This document shows positions 24,121 through 33,482 of a DNA stretch of 64,000 nucleotides, piece after piece. Made by a program: the position numbers and the translations under genes. The stretch lies in NCBI GenBank assembly GCA_036873755.1, contig JAVTVY010010452.1, positions 372,001 to 436,000 of the forward strand. The letters run 5' to 3'. Source of the stretch: Hanleya hanleyi. Its lineage: Eukaryota; Mollusca; Polyplacophora; Lepidopleurida; Hanleyidae. The notes beneath the pieces are model-generated. The model had not been told where the DNA came from and searched no databases. It saw only the letters and a program-made list of their open reading frames with translations. Each line of letters starts with the position of its first letter. The stretch's first letter is position 1.

Positions 24121-25390
24121 TTGAAGCGTAACTTGGATTTTCGAATCGGACCAAAAAGGTATCTTGCACAACTGGACCACAAGGGGAACCTGTATACAAA
24201 ATTTGAGAAAGATCTATGCAGCACTTCCTGAGAAATCACGATAAAATTTCATGGGGAAATCCAAAATGGCCGCCTGGTGTCTATATTGGATTTTCGAATC
24301 GGACCGAAAAAGGTATCTTACACAACTAGACCCCAAGGGGAACCTATGTACCAAATTTGAGAAAGATCCATGAGGTACTTCCGGAGGAATCACGATAACA
24401 AAGTTTCATGGGGCAATCCAAGATGGCCGCCTGGAGGCCATATTGGATTTTCGAATCAGACCAGAAAAGGTATCTTGCACAGCTAGACACCAGGGGGAAC
24501 CTGTGTATCAAATTTGAAAAAAGATCCATGCAATAGTTCCTGAGAAATCGCAATAACAAAGTCTCATGGGGAAATCCAAGATGGCCACCTGGTGGCCATA
24601 TTGGATTTTGGAATCGGACCAGAAAAGCTACCTTGCACAACTAGACCACAAGAGAAACCTGTGTACCAAATTTGACAAAGATCCATCCATCAGTTCCTGA
24701 GAATTCAAGATAACAAGATTTTATGGGGAAATTCAAAATGGCTGCCTGGTGGCCATATTGGATTTTTCGAATCGGACCGAAAAAAGTATCTTGCACAACT
24801 GGACCACAAAGGGAACCTGTGTACCAATTTGAGAGAGATCCATGCAGTACTTCCTGAGAAATCACGATAAAGTTTCAGGGGGAAAACTAAGATGGCTGCC
24901 TGGTGGCCATATTGGATTTTCAAATCGGACCGAAAAAGGTGTCTTGCACAACTAGACCCCAAGGGAAAACTGTGTACCAAATTTGAGAAAGATCCATATA
25001 GTACTTCCTGAGAAATGACGATAACTATGTTTCATGGGGAAATCCAAGATGGCTGCCTGGTGGCCATATTGGATTTTCGAATCGGACCAGAAAAGGTATC
25101 TTGCACAACTAAACCCCAACGGGTACCTGTGTACCAAATTTGAGAAAGATCCATGCAGTAGTTCCTGAGAAATCGCGATAAAGTTTCATGGGGAAATCCA
25201 AGATGGCCGCCTTGTGGCCATATTGGATTTTCGAATCGGACCAAAAAAGGTATCCTGCACAACTAGACCCCAAGGGGAACCTGTGTACCAAATTTGAAAA
25301 AGATCCATGAAGTAGTTCCTGAGAAATCACGGTAACAAAGTTTCATGGGGAAATCCAAGATGGCCGCCTTGTGGACGGACGGACAACGGA
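24121..25390 (-). repeat. Eight ~155-bp tandem units (TCGAATCGGACC type)
   Basis: Units start near 24141, 24294, 24451, 24611, 24767, 24925, 25079 and 25234. They carry GGTATCTTGCACAACTAGAC, CCAAATTTGAGAAAGATCCA, TTCCTGAGAAATCACGATAA and ATCCAAGATGGCCGCC. The array ends in GGACGGACGGACAACGGACG, the microsatellite signature of the other elements here. The many minus ORFs (60-98 codons, RFPLGSSCARYLF-like) are in-phase read-through of the repeat. Confidence 0.9.
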
Positions 25391-25996
25391 CGAAAAGTGA
25401 TTTGAACAGCCCACCACCCAGGCTTGTTTATGTTTTGACACTCTCCATGTTATATCATTACAATTTTATAGGCTGTTCCAATAAATAGAACTGTAAAAGA
25501 GTCTCCCTCCTATACATTATTCTAGGATTTAGGACATTTATGCATGTGGGAGTCTTCTCTGATGTTACGACAGCTATATTTGATATTGTGATATTATTTG
25601 GCTGAATAACGTCAGAATAACGTAACGACACTGTCTGATATTGGAACCACTTGCCCCCATGTCGGTCAACCGTGCAAAAAAAAAATATACGTTCCTAAAT
25701 ATCAAACTTTACAACAATAGATAATCCAGCAACTTTCGTTCCATTTTGTATCTGTTTTGAGCTTCATGTCTTTTCATGGTCATGATGGTGCTCTGCATGA
25801 CTATCACGTGAAACAACAACCCACGTGGTAGGTCTACATTTAAAATGACCAACCAAAAGATTATTGTTCTAACACATGGTGGCCTATTGCGCACTTGCCG
25901 AATCACGTGGTAAGTTTGAACTCGGCTAGATTATGTGAACTAAATATCGAAAGCAAACAAGAATAGTGAAATAGAGCATTTCCATAGCGCAGTTAA
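25391..25996. other. Non-coding, left flank of DIRS copy 1
   Basis: No gene recognised. The sequence up to 25996 has no similarity, as read, to the flank of DIRS copy 2, so the two copies are independent insertions or moved apart. Confidence 0.4.
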
Positions 25997-26150
25997 AGGT
26001 AAATTTTCTGTTATTAAGCTAAAACTTACCTCACTTCCACTCTATGCATTTCTTGTTTCACATGAAATCATCTAGTAAGAATTTTGAATAACACAGTTCT
26101 CTCCCCTGCTAGTCACCTGACTGCTCACTTACCCATAATTCCTCCTTCTT
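25997..26150. repeat. DIRS copy 1, 3' inverted terminal repeat
   Basis: The outer edge starts AGGTAAATTTTCTGTTATTA, followed by CTTACCTCACTTCCACTC and an inner section (GCATTTCTTGTTTCACATGA onward) that is the reverse complement of 32262-32367. The outer edge differs from the opposite terminus, as in DIRS-1. Confidence 0.85.
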
Positions 26151-26212
26151 GTTTCCACTGCAATACATGGTTAGGATGTATCACAGAGGGGAGGTGGGTG
26201 GGCATCACTTAA

Positions 26213-26305
26213 AGTGAGGTAAGTTTTAGCTTAATAACAGAAAATTTACCTGTGAATTTTTTTTTTTATTTGCGCTGAAAACTTACCTCACTTCCACTCT
26301 TTGCA
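26213..26305. repeat. DIRS copy 1, internal complementary region
   Basis: The left part (26214-26251) is the reverse complement of the element's left outer edge (AGGTAAATTTTCTG...). The right part (26266-26305, TTATTTGCGCTGAAAACTTA...) is the reverse complement of the right outer edge. A short GTGA plus T-run linker joins them. Copy 2 has the same structure at 36003-36097. Confidence 0.85.
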
Positions 26306-26604
26306 TAGAATGCCACAGAAAGGTTGGTGGGCAAACTGATACAATCCGTGGTAAGTGATAAATGCCAAGAACAAGATGACTAGTACAGAGTAGAAATCAC
26401 CGATCTTCTACCTCAAAGAGGATCCATGAGATCATACAACAGCCGTAACCTGTATGCCTATAGTACACAGGGAACCTCTGTCGCTACTCTGACTTCAAGG
26501 TCGAGTCGCATATACGCCCCCCCCCCCTTTTTCCGAAAGGGATCGAGAGGAAAATGCACTCACCAGCAAGCAGGGTAAAAACTGTACGCCCGGACTTTAT
26601 CTTG

Positions 26605-27831
26605 CTATCTTGCTGGCCTCGGTCCCACAGACACCCGCTGTGCAGTCACAAGTGGGCCGATGGAATAGAGGTCGTCACATGCTAACGTCATGTCCCGGAG
26701 GTAGAAAGAGGCAAATGTCGTGTTTGACCTCCAGTAGCACGCCCTCATAATGTCAGTCACTGATCTGTTAGTCCACAGAGGCCATGATGCCGCTAGTGCC
26801 CTAATCTCGTGACCCGAAACGTTTACAAGCGCGGCTTGTCTATCCGTAGCCGTGGAATACGCTAGCCGAATCGTATTTTTGAGCCAACTTGAGATAGTAT
26901 TTTTGCTTATTTCTTGTTTGGCTTTGGGATCAAAAGGGATAAACAAACGCCTCCTACCCGCTCTGATCTCCTCTGTACGATTCAGGTAACACGCAAGTGC
27001 ACGAACCGGACACATCAACATGTCTGATTCAAGACCGGACGAAAGGAAATCAGATAAGGCTGGAATTGTGAACTCTCGAGATATGGAATCGTAGAGGGCT
27101 TGATTCTTAGCCACAAACTCAGGAACTGTTGTGAGAACTACATTGCTCCAGTCCCTAGAGTGTCTGACGTTCCTTCTATCGAGCGCATGCAGCTCTGACA
27201 CACGAGCTGCCGAGGCAAGAGCCAACAAAAACGAAGTTTTGTATGATAACATTTTGAGATCAATAGCCTCTATTGGCTCGAATGGTGGCTTCCCTAATTG
27301 CCGAAGTACTAAGGCTAAGTCCCACTTTGGCAATTTCGGAACAACCGACTGACCAGATATCTTGTAAGACTTGATTAGTGCAGATAAATTTGGATCAGTC
27401 GAGGGATTAATCCCAGTACCCAGAAGAATAGGTTGAGCAATGGCTGCCCTATACCCTTCGACCGTAGCGGGTACTAAGCCCCTATCCCGGAACAGGTGCA
27501 ATAAGAACTCTGCTACTTCAAGGATAGTGGCTCTGGATGGATTGATATCCCTCTCTCCACACCAAAGATCGAAGATTGCCCACTTTGAATCGTAAACAGC
27601 GGAAGAGGACGGTCGAATCGATTGTGCCATTCGGCGCCCAACTTCCGTTGAAAATCCCGCCTGAGCGAAGTGTCTCTTGAGCACTTGCACACGTGGTAGT
27701 GGAATAGTCCTGGCTGGCTGTGGAATATCGACGTTCCGGGCTGGCGCAGTAGATTGTGCCACACTGGAAGTTGTCTTGGTACATCTACCAGAAGATCCAG
27801 TAAGTCTGGGAACCACGGCCTTGCTGGCCAT
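26605..27831 (-). CDS. DIRS tyrosine recombinase, copy 1 (408 aa)
   Basis: Integrase of the element, expected to insert a circular DNA intermediate. The N-terminal half resembles a core-binding domain (SAVYDSKWAIFDLWCGERDI, residues 77-96). The catalytic half has SAARVSELHAL (Arg210), SGHEIRALAASW (His341, Arg344) and the nucleophile-containing FASFYLRD (Tyr377), the R-HxxR-Y set of tyrosine recombinases. I set the start at MASKAVVP, where the ATG overlaps the RT stop as TGATG. The same frame stays open far upstream through the RT gene (to 29688), giving a misleading 1027-codon ORF; that extension is out of frame with RT and is not protein. Confidence 0.88.
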   Translation of the reverse strand: MASKAVVPRLTGSSGRCTKTTSSVAQSTAPARNVDIPQPARTIPLPRVQVLKRHFAQAGFSTEVGRRMAQSIRPSSSAVYDSKWAIFDLWCGERDINPSRATILEVAEFLLHLFRDRGLVPATVEGYRAAIAQPILLGTGINPSTDPNLSALIKSYKISGQSVVPKLPKWDLALVLRQLGKPPFEPIEAIDLKMLSYKTSFLLALASAARVSELHALDRRNVRHSRDWSNVVLTTVPEFVAKNQALYDSISREFTIPALSDFLSSGLESDMLMCPVRALACYLNRTEEIRAGRRRLFIPFDPKAKQEISKNTISSWLKNTIRLAYSTATDRQAALVNVSGHEIRALAASWPLWTNRSVTDIMRACYWRSNTTFASFYLRDMTLACDDLYSIGPLVTAQRVSVGPRPAR

Positions 27832-29633
27832 CACGGAACAATCAGATAAACGACACAAGTGTGTTCGTGGATCTTCCGGAGTACCTTCGCTAGGATAGCT
27901 GGAGGAGGGAACGCATATGCTACCATCCTTGACCAGTCCTGCGATAGGGCGTCCACTGCATATGCCGACGGATCCGGAACCGGCGACATGAACAGGGGCA
28001 ATAGATTGTTGTGCCGAGTGGCGAACAGATCTATGTGTGGCATCTCCCAGACATGAGCTATTTGTTTTAGTATGGCTGGGTGAAGTTGCCACTCTGTGGG
28101 AATTATCTGATTCCGTCGTGAAAGCGAATCCGCTAAGACATTCAGAATTCCCGGGATGTGCCTGGCCAACACTGATATGTTGTTGTCCCAACACAGACCG
28201 AAAAAGATTTCCGCTTGGCTTTGTAATTGCGGAGATCTCGTCCCCCCCTGCTTGTTGATGTAGGACACGACTGATGTGTTGTCCGTCGCAACTAGCAGGT
28301 TCTTGTCGGTCAATACGCTCACCCACGTGCGGATGGCATGTGTCACTGCCATAAACTCCAACACGTTGATATGGTACGAGCGTTCCTCGATTGTCCATAA
28401 CCCGGATATCGACCTGGACTCGAGGTGGGCTCCCCATCCTTCCATAGATGCGTCCGTGAACAGGTGATGTGACGGACGAAACGGAAGTAGGGACACACCC
28501 GGCATAACGTTGAGTGGATCCAGCCACCATTGGAGGCATTGTTTGACAAGAGGCGTGACAGGTATCCACGGGTTCAACTGCCTTTCGACCCATTGATGAT
28601 TGAAGTAAATCATTAAGGGACGAAGCTGCAACCGCCCTCTTGGTGTTACGTCCTGTGTAGACGTCAAGAGGCCGATTATCGCAGCAAAGTGTAAAGCCCT
28701 GGCTTGAGATAACTTGAGGATTTGAGGTATCTTCGTTGTTATCTTTTGCCAACGATCTTCTGGGGGTTTGGCGAGAGCTAAAAGCGTATCGTATTCCACC
28801 CCCAGAAATTTGCGCCTTTGCGACGGAGTCAGTTCTGACTTCTCTTCGTGTGGGATGTATCCCAGAGAAGTCAATGTCCTTAAGACAAACTGCGTGTCTA
28901 GGATTAACTGCTCTTTGCAGGCATTCCTTAGCAGGGAGTCGTCGATATAAAAGTGGTACTTTATACCTAGACTGTGCAGGAATTGTGCCACTGGTGTAAA
29001 CACTCGTGTGAACACCCAAGGGGAAGTGGACAGGCCGAACGGAAGCACTTGAATCTGGAAGTGTCGTTTGCCGACCATGAATCTCAAGTACTTCCTGTCC
29101 TCCGGATGTATCGGGATATGAAGGTATGCATCCCTTAAATCCAGAGAAGTCAGCCATTCCCCTTGCTTGAGTACCGTTCGGATAGACCGGAAGGACTCCA
29201 TGCGGAAGTGTGGCGGTGGAGTGAGGTAGTCCTTGTTGAGGCGCTTGAGGTTGATAACCATGCGCATCTCGGACGTGTCTTTCTTGGGGACCAGAAAGAC
29301 CGGCGAATAGAACCCGGGTGTTGTATCCCAAACCGGAAGCTCTATTACTGAAGCCTTCTCTATCAGCTTGTCCACAGAGGACTGCATCGCTGATAGATGA
29401 CCCGTTCGTAATGGAATACGAGACGGAAGGGGAGATGCAGTCAAGGGGGGAAGCGTGTCGAACGATAGGCGATAGCCGTATCTGATAGTTCGAATGACCC
29501 ACGCTTCCGCCCCGATCCTTATCCAGTTCTGCCAAAACAACTGCAGCCTTCCCCCTACCGGAAGGTCTAGTTGTGGCGGGACTGGAAACATTATGTCTCG
29601 GTGTTCCCGCCATACCGGAATGGCCCGAGACAT
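27831..29633 (-). CDS. DIRS reverse transcriptase-RNase H, copy 1 (600 aa)
   Basis: Copies element RNA to DNA and degrades the RNA strand. Visible motifs: LVPKKD near 114-119, motif A SLDLRDAY (D165), motif B QVLPFGLSTSPWVF (195-208) and motif C YIDD (229-232). The RNase H-like domain has TDAS (D394), NVLEF (E426), ATDN (D451) and ADSLSR (D502). The C-terminal 70 residues (IDLFATR...PVPDPSAYAVDALSQDW...YAFPP) match a region that follows RNase H in DIRS/Ngaro-type elements as I remember them. The start ATG shares its A with the gag TGA, and the stop TGA shares its A with the recombinase ATG. No canonical methyltransferase motif was seen. Confidence 0.9.
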   Translation of the reverse strand: MSRAIPVWREHRDIMFPVPPQLDLPVGGRLQLFWQNWIRIGAEAWVIRTIRYGYRLSFDTLPPLTASPLPSRIPLRTGHLSAMQSSVDKLIEKASVIELPVWDTTPGFYSPVFLVPKKDTSEMRMVINLKRLNKDYLTPPPHFRMESFRSIRTVLKQGEWLTSLDLRDAYLHIPIHPEDRKYLRFMVGKRHFQIQVLPFGLSTSPWVFTRVFTPVAQFLHSLGIKYHFYIDDSLLRNACKEQLILDTQFVLRTLTSLGYIPHEEKSELTPSQRRKFLGVEYDTLLALAKPPEDRWQKITTKIPQILKLSQARALHFAAIIGLLTSTQDVTPRGRLQLRPLMIYFNHQWVERQLNPWIPVTPLVKQCLQWWLDPLNVMPGVSLLPFRPSHHLFTDASMEGWGAHLESRSISGLWTIEERSYHINVLEFMAVTHAIRTWVSVLTDKNLLVATDNTSVVSYINKQGGTRSPQLQSQAEIFFGLCWDNNISVLARHIPGILNVLADSLSRRNQIIPTEWQLHPAILKQIAHVWEMPHIDLFATRHNNLLPLFMSPVPDPSAYAVDALSQDWSRMVAYAFPPPAILAKVLRKIHEHTCVVYLIVP

Positions 29634-32110
29634 CAGGTATTCTTCTTTGACTGCTTGCTTTTCCCCTTACCCTGCTTCTTATGGCCAAAGCTCGATAATC
29701 TTGGCTCTAAAGAAGCAGGCGCTTGGTTCTGCTGTTGGCCGGAAGCACCCTTAGCAGTCTTGGAACTAAGCGGGTTGTTCTTAGCCTTGGGACCCGACCC
29801 GGAAGCCATAGGTCTCTTGGTCGAAGCACCGGAAGCCACTGACCTGTCATGTTCAATACGATCCATTTCAGGTCGGACCTCGGCAACAGCATCACCAAAC
29901 AGTAAAGAAGGAGCCGTAGAAGTTTCTAGTAGGCTTCTCTTTACTGCTTCCGGTGTATAATCGTGCATCAAAGGAATGAAGGCCCTTCTCCTTAAATACA
30001 CCAGCATAGAAGATAGGTAGGCGTTATGCACCAGTAAATCTTCTACTGCACCGGAAGCAATCTTCTGGTAGTCAAGAACGAGGTTAATTCCCTCTTGTAA
30101 CTGCTCTTGACTGTCCGCGCCCGACAGCGAAAACAAACCATCCTTAATGGCTTTAAGAAACCAGTCCAGATGATTCGTGATCGCCACTCCTTGTCGGGCA
30201 GTTTCCTCTAGTACGGAGGCCTGTTTGTTCGTAAACGGAACATCCGGATTACTAGGCAATTTAGTATTTGAAGGACACAAATACTGAAAATCGCCGTTCA
30301 CCTCTGCAGACCGGAAGCTAAACGGTGAATCATGTACGCCATATGATCGTATGCTTGGCTTCTGTACTGGAAATGGACCAGAAGATCCTGCAGGGCGGAA
30401 GCGAGCTCTAGGTCTCAGCCTGACTGCACGTTCCTCCTGCGTAGCGGGTTCTGCTAATGTTCTATGGAACAAGTGGCAAATAGAATGTATAGCAGTTGAG
30501 GCCGGAAGCGTGGAAACCGACCTCATAACCCGATTTGACTCTCCCGACTCAGTTTCAATATCCCCCGCATGTGGGACCGGAAGCTGCATGTCAGGAATCA
30601 AGTCATAGATACCGGAAATTAAATCGTAATATTTCCTAGTATCTGGATCAGTATTAGTAGGTTCATTAAATTCCGAGCTACCGTACTGGTCCCTATCCAC
30701 TTCCATAGCTTCCGGGGCTTCCTGCCAACGAGGAGTAATGGAAGGGATAGTCCCCGTCAATCTTGCTTCCGGTTGCCTAGACTGTTCAGCCAAAACCGGA
30801 TGCGGCGGCATACCGCTCCTTATTTGGCTGGTCATAATCTCTCTCAGTTCCTTCATCTCCTCACGTTGCTGTTCCATTCCGCGCAGAATAGCAGCCAACG
30901 TAGGATCCGTCACTTGAGAGTGCACCGGAAGCTGGGCCTGACGGGGTGTGTTCACATTCGGGGACCTTACAAATGACCGTGAGCACGGCCACTGTAATAG
31001 TCGGTGAACTGGCATACGAGGTCGTAAACTGGAACCACGTATAGGAGGACGCATCATACGTAGCATAGCTGGTCCCATACCTTGAATACCACCGGAAGCA
31101 GAAATTTGAGCTAAGCCACGCAAGGGCGAAGTCAAACTAGCAACCGGATGCCGCATAATTTGACCTACTTGAGAGGGGTCTCTATACCGCATCTCAGAGG
31201 CAGGTAAAAAATTTGGCATATCATAGGTACCTGCATACATGCCATACTGCCGTTGTTGTGGGAACCTCAATCTCCGGTGGCCCAGAAGGCTCGTAGTGAC
31301 AGACGTCTCGGCAGGGGGACGAGGAAGGCCACCAGAGAAACCGGAAGCAGATTGGGAGAAGTTAGACAAACCAGTCGTTCCAGTGTTAGTAGATGTTATA
31401 GAACGACCAGAAAGTCCAGGCCTCAACAGCGTTGAGGAAGGCAATCTCCCAATCCCGGAACCAAATGAAAATTTAACGTTAGGCGCCTCACTAGTATTGC
31501 CCAAGTTTTCATAGTCATAAGTCGAATCCGATCGAGAGATCGGAATTGACTGGCTTTCCCACGCTAAGCCTGGCTCCGTTACCGATTTCCCTTCATCGTC
31601 GTATCCAGGCGTCCGCTCGATCGGAAGCTCGACCTCCACAGTCGTAGTAGTGCCGGATTCCACATCTTCGATTGTCCCTTCCACTTGTACAACCCGGGTC
31701 GGTTTCTTACCTGATTGACCCTTCGCCTGGTCTGAAATGGAAGAATCGTGAGCGGGAGGGGGCGTTTGTTTATCTTTATTTACGTTCAACAAACTGACTA
31801 GAGTAGACCGAGCTGGCGAACTAACAAACCCCCTAGTCTCCTCGACCACGCTGGTACGTGGAGACATAGCTACATACGTCTCATTGGTGAGATTGGTAGA
31901 CATAACAGCTTTATTTTCCTCAATAGCTGCCAGTGACCCGGCCAGATACACTTGGAATATGCCGGGCGCCCACACAATACATTCCTCACAGGCTGTGTCC
32001 CAGGTACATACTCTTCCCTGGCGACATTGGGGACACGTGGAGTGAAGGTCATATACAGGCTTGTCACCACCACAAGACATACATGACATTTGAGACATAT
32101 TTTGAGCCAT
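29633..32110 (-). CDS. DIRS gag-like protein, copy 1 (825 aa)
   Basis: Structural-type ORF1 of the DIRS element. The N-terminus has a Cys/His cluster, CMSC (C10, C13), H23, CPQC (C26, C29), C35, and CEEC (C41, C44), like the zinc-binding N-terminus of other DIRS gag proteins. The middle is Gly/Pro/Ser/Arg-rich; a helical region follows (residues ~640-760, around LNLVLDYQKIASGAVEDLLV), and the C-terminus is very basic (KKQGKGKSKQSKKNT). I chose MAQNMSQ at 32110 rather than a Met 11 codons upstream, because copy 2 starts at the same point with a stop in its leader. Its TGA overlaps the ATG of the RT ORF (TGATG). Confidence 0.82.
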   Translation of the reverse strand: MAQNMSQMSCMSCGGDKPVYDLHSTCPQCRQGRVCTWDTACEECIVWAPGIFQVYLAGSLAAIEENKAVMSTNLTNETYVAMSPRTSVVEETRGFVSSPARSTLVSLLNVNKDKQTPPPAHDSSISDQAKGQSGKKPTRVVQVEGTIEDVESGTTTTVEVELPIERTPGYDDEGKSVTEPGLAWESQSIPISRSDSTYDYENLGNTSEAPNVKFSFGSGIGRLPSSTLLRPGLSGRSITSTNTGTTGLSNFSQSASGFSGGLPRPPAETSVTTSLLGHRRLRFPQQRQYGMYAGTYDMPNFLPASEMRYRDPSQVGQIMRHPVASLTSPLRGLAQISASGGIQGMGPAMLRMMRPPIRGSSLRPRMPVHRLLQWPCSRSFVRSPNVNTPRQAQLPVHSQVTDPTLAAILRGMEQQREEMKELREIMTSQIRSGMPPHPVLAEQSRQPEARLTGTIPSITPRWQEAPEAMEVDRDQYGSSEFNEPTNTDPDTRKYYDLISGIYDLIPDMQLPVPHAGDIETESGESNRVMRSVSTLPASTAIHSICHLFHRTLAEPATQEERAVRLRPRARFRPAGSSGPFPVQKPSIRSYGVHDSPFSFRSAEVNGDFQYLCPSNTKLPSNPDVPFTNKQASVLEETARQGVAITNHLDWFLKAIKDGLFSLSGADSQEQLQEGINLVLDYQKIASGAVEDLLVHNAYLSSMLVYLRRRAFIPLMHDYTPEAVKRSLLETSTAPSLLFGDAVAEVRPEMDRIEHDRSVASGASTKRPMASGSGPKAKNNPLSSKTAKGASGQQQNQAPASLEPRLSSFGHKKQGKGKSKQSKKNT

Positions 32111-32249
32111 AATTTCGCTGATAACGTATAGAATACTTCCCAAAGGACTTCTTGAAGAATATCAGACGTCTGAGGTAATCCAACTGCTAGTGATTTCGCT
32201 AGGAATAGGCAATTTTCACGGAGCTGACAATTTTACTTCCTGACCCACA

Positions 32250-32405
32250 GCAGTAGGAAACAATAAGGAGGAATTATGGGTAAGTGAGCAGTCAGGTGAC
32301 TAGCAGGGGAGAGAACTGTGTTATTCAAAATTCTTACTAGATGATTTCATGTGAAACAAGAAATGCAAAGAGTGGAAGTGAGGTAAGTTTTCAGCGCAAA
32401 TAACA
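32250..32405. repeat. DIRS copy 1, 5' inverted terminal repeat
   Basis: It ends GAAGTGAGGTAAGTTTTCAG then CGCAAATAACA at the boundary with unrelated DNA. The inner section is the inverted copy of 26043-26148. It lies about 140 bp upstream of the gag start and probably carries the promoter, which I cannot define. Confidence 0.85.
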
Positions 32406-32690
32406 ATAATTTTAAACGGCTGGAAACAGAGCAAATATGGCACGAATGTTGTTCAATCTATGCGGAGTGTGAAGGGAAATTATTCAGGAATCCATTGATG
32501 TGAAGTTTGCTATTTTGGAAGGTGTATGTTTTTGTATGGTCGATGGTGGCTCCGATATAATATCATGACAGGATACAGTGAAAACCTAAAAGTATTGATC
32601 AAGAGAGAAAAATACGAGATATTCTAATTATATCTGGGAAATGGTAATAACTAATTTCTTTAGTGTTCTTGTTGGAGAAAAATATTCCTG
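32406..32690. other. Right flank of DIRS copy 1
   Basis: About 285 bp of unique-looking sequence between the DIRS terminus and the ~98-bp satellite; no gene recognised. Confidence 0.4.
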
Positions 32691-33069
32691 CAATGTATCT
32701 TCACAGACTTGCAAGAAAAAGTAAGAAATAATTTCTTGCTTAAGAAAATAATTTTTGTGACAAATCTTAAGTGAGAAAGATTATCTTGTCAGATCCCCAA
32801 GAAAAAGTAAGAAGAAGTGAGAAATAATTTCTTGCTTGAGAAATAATTTCTTATGGCATGAATCTTAGGTGAGAAAAATTATCTTGTCAGACTCCCAAGA
32901 AAAAGTAAGAAAAAGTGAGAAATAATTTCTTGCTTGAGAAATAATTTCTTATGGCATTAATCTTAGATAAGAAAAATTATCTTGTCAGACTCCCAAGAAA
33001 ATTTGAGAAAAATTAAGAAATATTGAGTTTTCTTTTCTCGTTCTAGAAAATAATTCTTAAAGGCAAATC
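32691..33069. repeat. ~98-bp AGAAATAATTTCTT satellite, first block
   Basis: The unit contains GAGAAATAATTTCTTGCTTG, CTTATGGCATTAATCTTAGG and TTATCTTGTCAGACTCCCAA, with TCCCAAGAAAA starting near 32796, 32893 and 32991. The same satellite resumes at 33410-33482, 35600-35787 and 42206-42270, so three mobile elements have split one array. Confidence 0.85.
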
Positions 33070-33073
33070 TTAA

Positions 33074-33405
33074 CTCTTTGCCTGGAGGCTTACTACCATT
33101 GCCCCATGGTGACGCCATTTGACGCCCCTTCCTAGTCCATGATGACGCCATTTGACGCCTTATGTAATAAATTAATTAATTAACCTCATTAAATAATATT
33201 TTATTTCAGAAAATATTAAACATGCTAAATTATTGGTCACTGTAAAAATAATTGAAAAAAATAATAAACCTTTGACCCCAGCCCTCCAATAGATTTGTAC
33301 CTGACAATTTACAGGTGATCACCAAAAAGGTCTATGGGGCAGCCTAGAAAAGCCTGTATGGTTTAGAACGGGGTGTCAAATGGCGTCAACATGGGGCAAA
33401 GAGTT
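33074..33405. mobile_element. 332-bp TTAA-flanked MITE
   Basis: TTAA at 33070-33073 and 33406-33409 flank an insert with ends CTCTTTGCC...GGCAAAGAGTT, and subterminal inverted copies of TGACGCCATTTGACGCC. The empty site is visible nearby: AAATCTTAAATAAGAAATA at 35665-35683 is what remains here if the insert and one TTAA are removed. TTAA duplication is characteristic of piggyBac-type transposition. It has no ORF of interest. Confidence 0.8.
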
Positions 33406-33482
33406 TTAAATAAGAAATACTTTTTTGCCAGACACAAGAAAAATTGAGAAATAATTTCTTATGGCATTAATCTTAGGTAGGA

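Larger units (their letters stand above)
25997..32405 (-). mobile_element. DIRS-type tyrosine-recombinase retrotransposon, copy 1, apparently intact
   Basis: A 6.4-kb minus-strand element with gag (32110-29633), RT/RNase H (29633-27831) and tyrosine recombinase (27831-26605), all uninterrupted. The ends carry inverted repeats whose inner ~105 bp (26043-26148 and 32262-32367) look identical, while the outer ~27-40 bp differ. An internal complementary region (26213-26305) matches both outer edges. This is the DIRS-1 layout, in which the complementary region is thought to template circle closure before recombinase-mediated integration. No target duplication is expected or seen. No Dam-like methyltransferase domain was recognised. 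Intact frames suggest a recent, possibly active copy. Confidence 0.88.

Noticed and set aside
24344..25330. Series of minus ORFs with FPLGSSCARYLF-like peptides
   Set aside because: They are partial in-phase readings of the ~155-bp tandem repeat, broken by stops in each unit and shifted between units.
25997..26252. Separate 256-bp MITE to the left of DIRS copy 1
   Set aside because: It has inverted ends of its own, but both DIRS copies carry it in the same place; it is the element's terminal repeat plus half of the internal complementary region.
26605..29688. 1027-codon minus ORF as a single DIRS polyprotein
   Set aside because: Only the last 408 codons (from 27831) encode the tyrosine recombinase; the upstream part is out of frame with the RT/RNase H ORF that carries the real motifs.
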